34,157 nucleotides of DNA from Candidatus Meridianibacter frigidus (GTDB taxonomy: Bacteria > Vulcanimicrobiota > Vulcanimicrobiia > Vulcanimicrobiales > Vulcanimicrobiaceae), in assembly GCA_003243975.1 (NCBI GenBank), contig QHBJ01000028.1, forward strand, positions 1 to 34,157, written 5' to 3'. The notes below the pieces were generated by a model that worked only from the letters and a program-made list of their open reading frames with translations, searched no databases and was not told where the DNA came from. The translations under genes were made by a program, and so were the position numbers. Within the stretch, counting starts at the first letter, position 1; the number at the start of each line of letters is the position of its first letter. Below, piece after piece: positions 31,656-34,157 of this stretch.

Positions 31656-33160
31656 GCCGGCAACGGTGTCGAAACGACGCTGAGAAATGCATCGATGCGC
31701 CCCAAGGAAGTTTCGCGCCCGATCACCTCGAGCGTTTCGAAGATGCCCGGCGAAACCGCTTGGCCGGTGACGGCGACGCGCAAGGGGCCGATGTATTCCG
31801 CCGCCTTGCAGCCCTGGGACTGCGCCAGCGCGCGGAGCGCCTCTTCGACCGGCGCCCGATCCCAGGTTCGCAGCTCTCGCAGCACCGACTGCGCATCCGC
31901 CAAGCGCAGCCGCGATTCGCGGGTTGCCGCGCGCTGAGAGATCGCGTTCGCATCCCAATGCAGCACGAGTGCTCTGCTGAAAAGATACTTATTAGCTTTG
32001 ACGATTTCAGCCAGAGTTTTCGCCCGTCCGCGCAAAAGTTCGCAGACCTTCCCAACGTGTTGGGAATCCGTGCGCAGATCGGCTGCGTCAGCTTCCCGTC
32101 TGAGCAATTCTCGCACGCCGGCGACCAACTCCTCATGCGCAGCGGTCTTGAGGTATTCGCCGTTCATCCACGTGAGCTTCACCGTATCGAACACGGCGCC
32201 GTGCTTCTGCACGCGCTCAAAATCGAAGAGTGCGATGATCTCTTCCAACGAGAGCAGCTCGCGGTCGTTACCGGGCGACCACCCCAGCAAGGCCAGAAAG
32301 TTTAGCAGGGCACCCGGAAGGTAACCTAAGCGGCGATAGTCACTCAGCGCCGTTGCACCGTCGCGCTTGGAAAGCTTCTTTCGCTCCGTGTTCAGCAGGA
32401 TCGGTAGATGCGCAAACTGCGGAGCAGTGTTGCCCAGTGCAACGTGCAGCAACAACTGCTTTGGAAGGTTGCCAAGATGCTCTTCACCGCGGATGACGTG
32501 AGTAATCTGCATCGCAGCATCGTCCACGGCGCACGCGAAGTTATAGAGCGGCGACCCTCCCTCTTTGGTGATGATGAAGTCTTCGATCTCACCGGGCGGA
32601 AACGTCACGACGCCTCGAATCAAGTCGTGCGCCTGGTGGCTTTTGCTCGAGTCGACTCGAAAACGAAGCGCGGGCTCGCCGTCGCGCGCGGCTGCGCGCT
32701 TTGCGGTCTCGGCCGGCGATAGAGACGCACACTCGCACTGTTCGGCTCGGGAGTAACTCTCTTCGGGCTCGTCATCTTGCGCCGCGCGCGCTTCGGAAGC
32801 CACGCCGCAAAAGCAGGGATACACGCGACCTTCGGCTTCGAGTTTTTCCTTCGCCTGCGCGTAAAGATGCAGCCGCTCGCTCTGCACATAGGGGCCAAAA
32901 TCCCCGCCGCGGTCAGGCCCTTCGTCCCAATCAAGGCCCAGCCACCGCAGCGCGCTAAAGATTTCTTTGCGATACTCTTCGCGCTCGCGCGCTTTGTCCG
33001 TATCTTCGATGCGCAAGATAAAGACGCCGCCGTTGTGGCGGGCGAAGAGCCAGTTGAAGAGCGCGGTCCGGGCGCCCCCGACATGCAAGAAGCCCGTCGG
33101 CGAGGGCGCAAAGCGAACGCGCGGGGGGTTCAACCGACCAGTTCTCGGCGGCTCCCGCAT
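31652..33160 (-). CDS. gltX: glutamyl-tRNA synthetase
   Basis: Class I aminoacyl-tRNA synthetase charging tRNA-Glu (whose gene lies at the other end of the window). It is 502 residues. The HIGH-like motif is in RFAPSPTGFLHVGGAR, and the KMSKS equivalent is KLSKR (262-266). A zinc site is likely from Cys116, Cys118, Cys142 and Cys144 (PCFCG and CEC). The C-terminal anticodon-binding domain is helical. The start is ATG at 33160, overlapping the mutase B12 subunit by 31 bp; TTG at 33133 would nearly remove the overlap and still precede RVRFAPSPTG. Its stop overlaps glmU as ATGA. Confidence 0.96.
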   Translation of the reverse strand: MREPPRTGRLNPPRVRFAPSPTGFLHVGGARTALFNWLFARHNGGVFILRIEDTDKAREREEYRKEIFSALRWLGLDWDEGPDRGGDFGPYVQSERLHLYAQAKEKLEAEGRVYPCFCGVASEARAAQDDEPEESYSRAEQCECASLSPAETAKRAAARDGEPALRFRVDSSKSHQAHDLIRGVVTFPPGEIEDFIITKEGGSPLYNFACAVDDAAMQITHVIRGEEHLGNLPKQLLLHVALGNTAPQFAHLPILLNTERKKLSKRDGATALSDYRRLGYLPGALLNFLALLGWSPGNDRELLSLEEIIALFDFERVQKHGAVFDTVKLTWMNGEYLKTAAHEELVAGVRELLRREADAADLRTDSQHVGKVCELLRGRAKTLAEIVKANKYLFSRALVLHWDANAISQRAATRESRLRLADAQSVLRELRTWDRAPVEEALRALAQSQGCKAAEYIGPLRVAVTGQAVSPGIFETLEVIGRETSLGRIDAFLSVVSTPLPA

Positions 33161-33546
33161 TCGCGCTGCACGAACTCGATGATGTTGGAAAGCGGCGCTC
33201 CCGGCGTGAAAATCTCACGGACACCGAGGCGTTTGAGTTCTTCCGCATCTTCCGGCGGTATCGTGCCGCCACCGAAGAACACGATGTCGCCGGCGCCCTG
33301 CGCTTTCAACTGCTCGACGACCAGGGGAAAGAGCGTCATATGCGCGCCTGAGAGAATCGATAATCCTATTCCATCCGCATCTTCTTGAATTGCGGTCTGG
33401 ACAATCTGCTCGGGTGCCTGGAACAATCCGGTGTAGATGACTTCCATCCCGGCATCGCGCAGCGCGCGCGCTATCACCTTGGCACCTCGGTCGTGTCCAT
33501 CCAATCCCGCTTTGGCGACGATGATACGAAGCGGTCTAGGTGCCAC
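33130..33546 (-). CDS. mcmA2: methylmalonyl-CoA mutase, B12-binding subunit
   Basis: 138 residues forming a stand-alone cobalamin-binding domain. DGHDRG (16-21) supplies the lower-ligand His18, SILSGAH and FFGGGTIP complete the B12 nucleotide-tail pocket. It partners the large subunit encoded just upstream to isomerise methylmalonyl-CoA and succinyl-CoA; a related acyl-CoA mutase (isobutyryl- or 2-hydroxyisobutyryl-type) cannot be excluded because the specificity residues of the large subunit lie outside the window. The GTG start overlaps the large-subunit stop as TAGTG. Confidence 0.93.
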   Translation of the reverse strand: MAPRPLRIIVAKAGLDGHDRGAKVIARALRDAGMEVIYTGLFQAPEQIVQTAIQEDADGIGLSILSGAHMTLFPLVVEQLKAQGAGDIVFFGGGTIPPEDAEELKRLGVREIFTPGAPLSNIIEFVQRECGSRRELVG

Positions 33547-34157
33547 TAAAACGCCGCCTGCTCGGTGTACCGGCCGTACACTTGCACCATGGCATCGACG
33601 ACTTCACCTTCAGTGGCGTACGCATTTACGCAATCGATCAGGTGCGGCATCAGATTGTCGGTGGGATCCCCGCATGCTTTCTTCAAGAGCCCCAGCATGG
33701 CACTCAGTTTGTCTTCATCCCGGTCCGTGCGCACTCTCTGGACCGACTCCGCCTGGCCACGCTCGATCTCTTCTCCGATGCGCAACAGATCGATGTCGCT
33801 GCGCTCATCGGGATTTTCAAAGTAGTTCACGCCGACGATGATGCGTTCTTTGGTTTCCAGCGAACGCTGGTAGCGGTAGGACGCATCGGCAATCTCGCGC
33901 TGGAAGAAGCCGGCTTCAATCGCCTCAATGACCCCGCCGAACTCGTCGATCTGCGCGAAGTACTCTTCGGCCTGCTTCTCCATCTCGTCGGTCAGCGCCT
34001 CAACAAAGTACGATCCGCCCAGCGGATCGACCACATTGGTGACGTTGGTTTCATAGGCCAGCACCTGCTGCGTACGCAGCGCGATCTCCACCGATTTTTG
34101 CGTGGGTAGCGCCAGCACCTCATCCATGGAGTTCGTGTGCAGCGATTGCGTGCCACC
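33546..34157 (-). CDS. mcmA1: methylmalonyl-CoA mutase, large (catalytic) subunit, C-terminal part
   Basis: Partial: 203 codons plus stop, with the 5' part cut off by the window edge. The visible part begins GGTQSLHTNSMDEVLALPT, the conserved end of the TIM-barrel catalytic domain, then NVVDPLGGSYFVEALT, IEAGFFQREIADASYRYQ and VGVNYF, all typical of acyl-CoA mutase large subunits. It ends without a fused B12 domain; that domain is encoded by the next gene, overlapping by one base (TAGTG). The enzyme is thus of the split type seen in archaea and several bacterial phyla. Confidence 0.94.
   Translation of the reverse strand, partial: GGTQSLHTNSMDEVLALPTQKSVEIALRTQQVLAYETNVTNVVDPLGGSYFVEALTDEMEKQAEEYFAQIDEFGGVIEAIEAGFFQREIADASYRYQRSLETKERIIVGVNYFENPDERSDIDLLRIGEEIERGQAESVQRVRTDRDEDKLSAMLGLLKKACGDPTDNLMPHLIDCVNAYATEGEVVDAMVQVYGRYTEQAAF

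Overview
The window is a gene-dense stretch of a bacterial chromosome. It is GC-rich (by eye a little under 60%), with almost no intergenic space, many abutting or overlapping genes, and frequent GTG/TTG starts. Nearly everything is core metabolism, translation or DNA repair, and I see no insertion sequence, prophage, CRISPR array or integron. The mix of an adenylate cyclase-ATPase-TPR regulator, a sedolisin, a bacterial archaemetzincin, a split methylmalonyl-CoA mutase, ThyX and a CTC-type L25 suggests a deep-branching free-living bacterium. My impression is an Eremiobacterota/WPS-2-like lineage, but that rests on family content and memory only.

Layout. 1-162 (-): tRNA-Glu(UUC) and tRNA-Met(CAU). 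281-3239 (+): a cyclase/ATPase/TPR signalling protein and a 60-residue helical protein. 7831-3243 (-): glycosyltransferase, ndk, eno and an S53 peptidase. 7910-8656 (+): birA, tail to tail with an archaemetzincin (-). 9265-11834 (+): acpS, nnr and a SRAP/YedK gene, directly abutting. 23663-11841 (-): a long repair-rich run of uvrB, GH38 mannosidase, HAD phosphatase, six-TM protein, uvrA, VOC protein, ligA and a small exported protein. 23781-24239 (+): a small membrane protein ending in a terminator hairpin. 24280-28066 (+): prs, rplY, pth, a degenerate ArgB-like gene and an exported protein. 34157-28080 (-): methylmalonyl-CoA mutase (large subunit cut by the window edge, then the B12 subunit), gltX, glmU, a GGDEF gene remnant, thyX and an M48 membrane protease.

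How the genes fit together. Many junctions are translationally coupled: ATGA overlaps at acpS/nnr, gltX/glmU and ligA/small ORF; a TTGA overlap at eno/S53; TAGTG at the mutase subunits; zero-gap joins at ndk/eno, nnr/SRAP and GH38/HAD. UvrA, UvrB, LigA and the SRAP abasic-site protein put excision repair, nick sealing and abasic-site protection within about 12 kb. The prs block combines PRPP supply with ribosomal protein L25 and peptidyl-tRNA recycling.

Most worth a second look: (1) a GGDEF (diguanylate cyclase) remnant on the minus strand between glmU and thyX, 5'-truncated and carrying one in-frame TGA; (2) pth lying in the same frame as rplY, separated by one TAG, with its essential first beta-strand encoded before any canonical start codon; (3) an acetylglutamate-kinase-like protein lacking the ATP-binding glycine motifs; (4) a sedolisin with an intact catalytic set but two calcium-ligand Asp positions replaced. 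I found no clear new multi-gene defence or mobile system.
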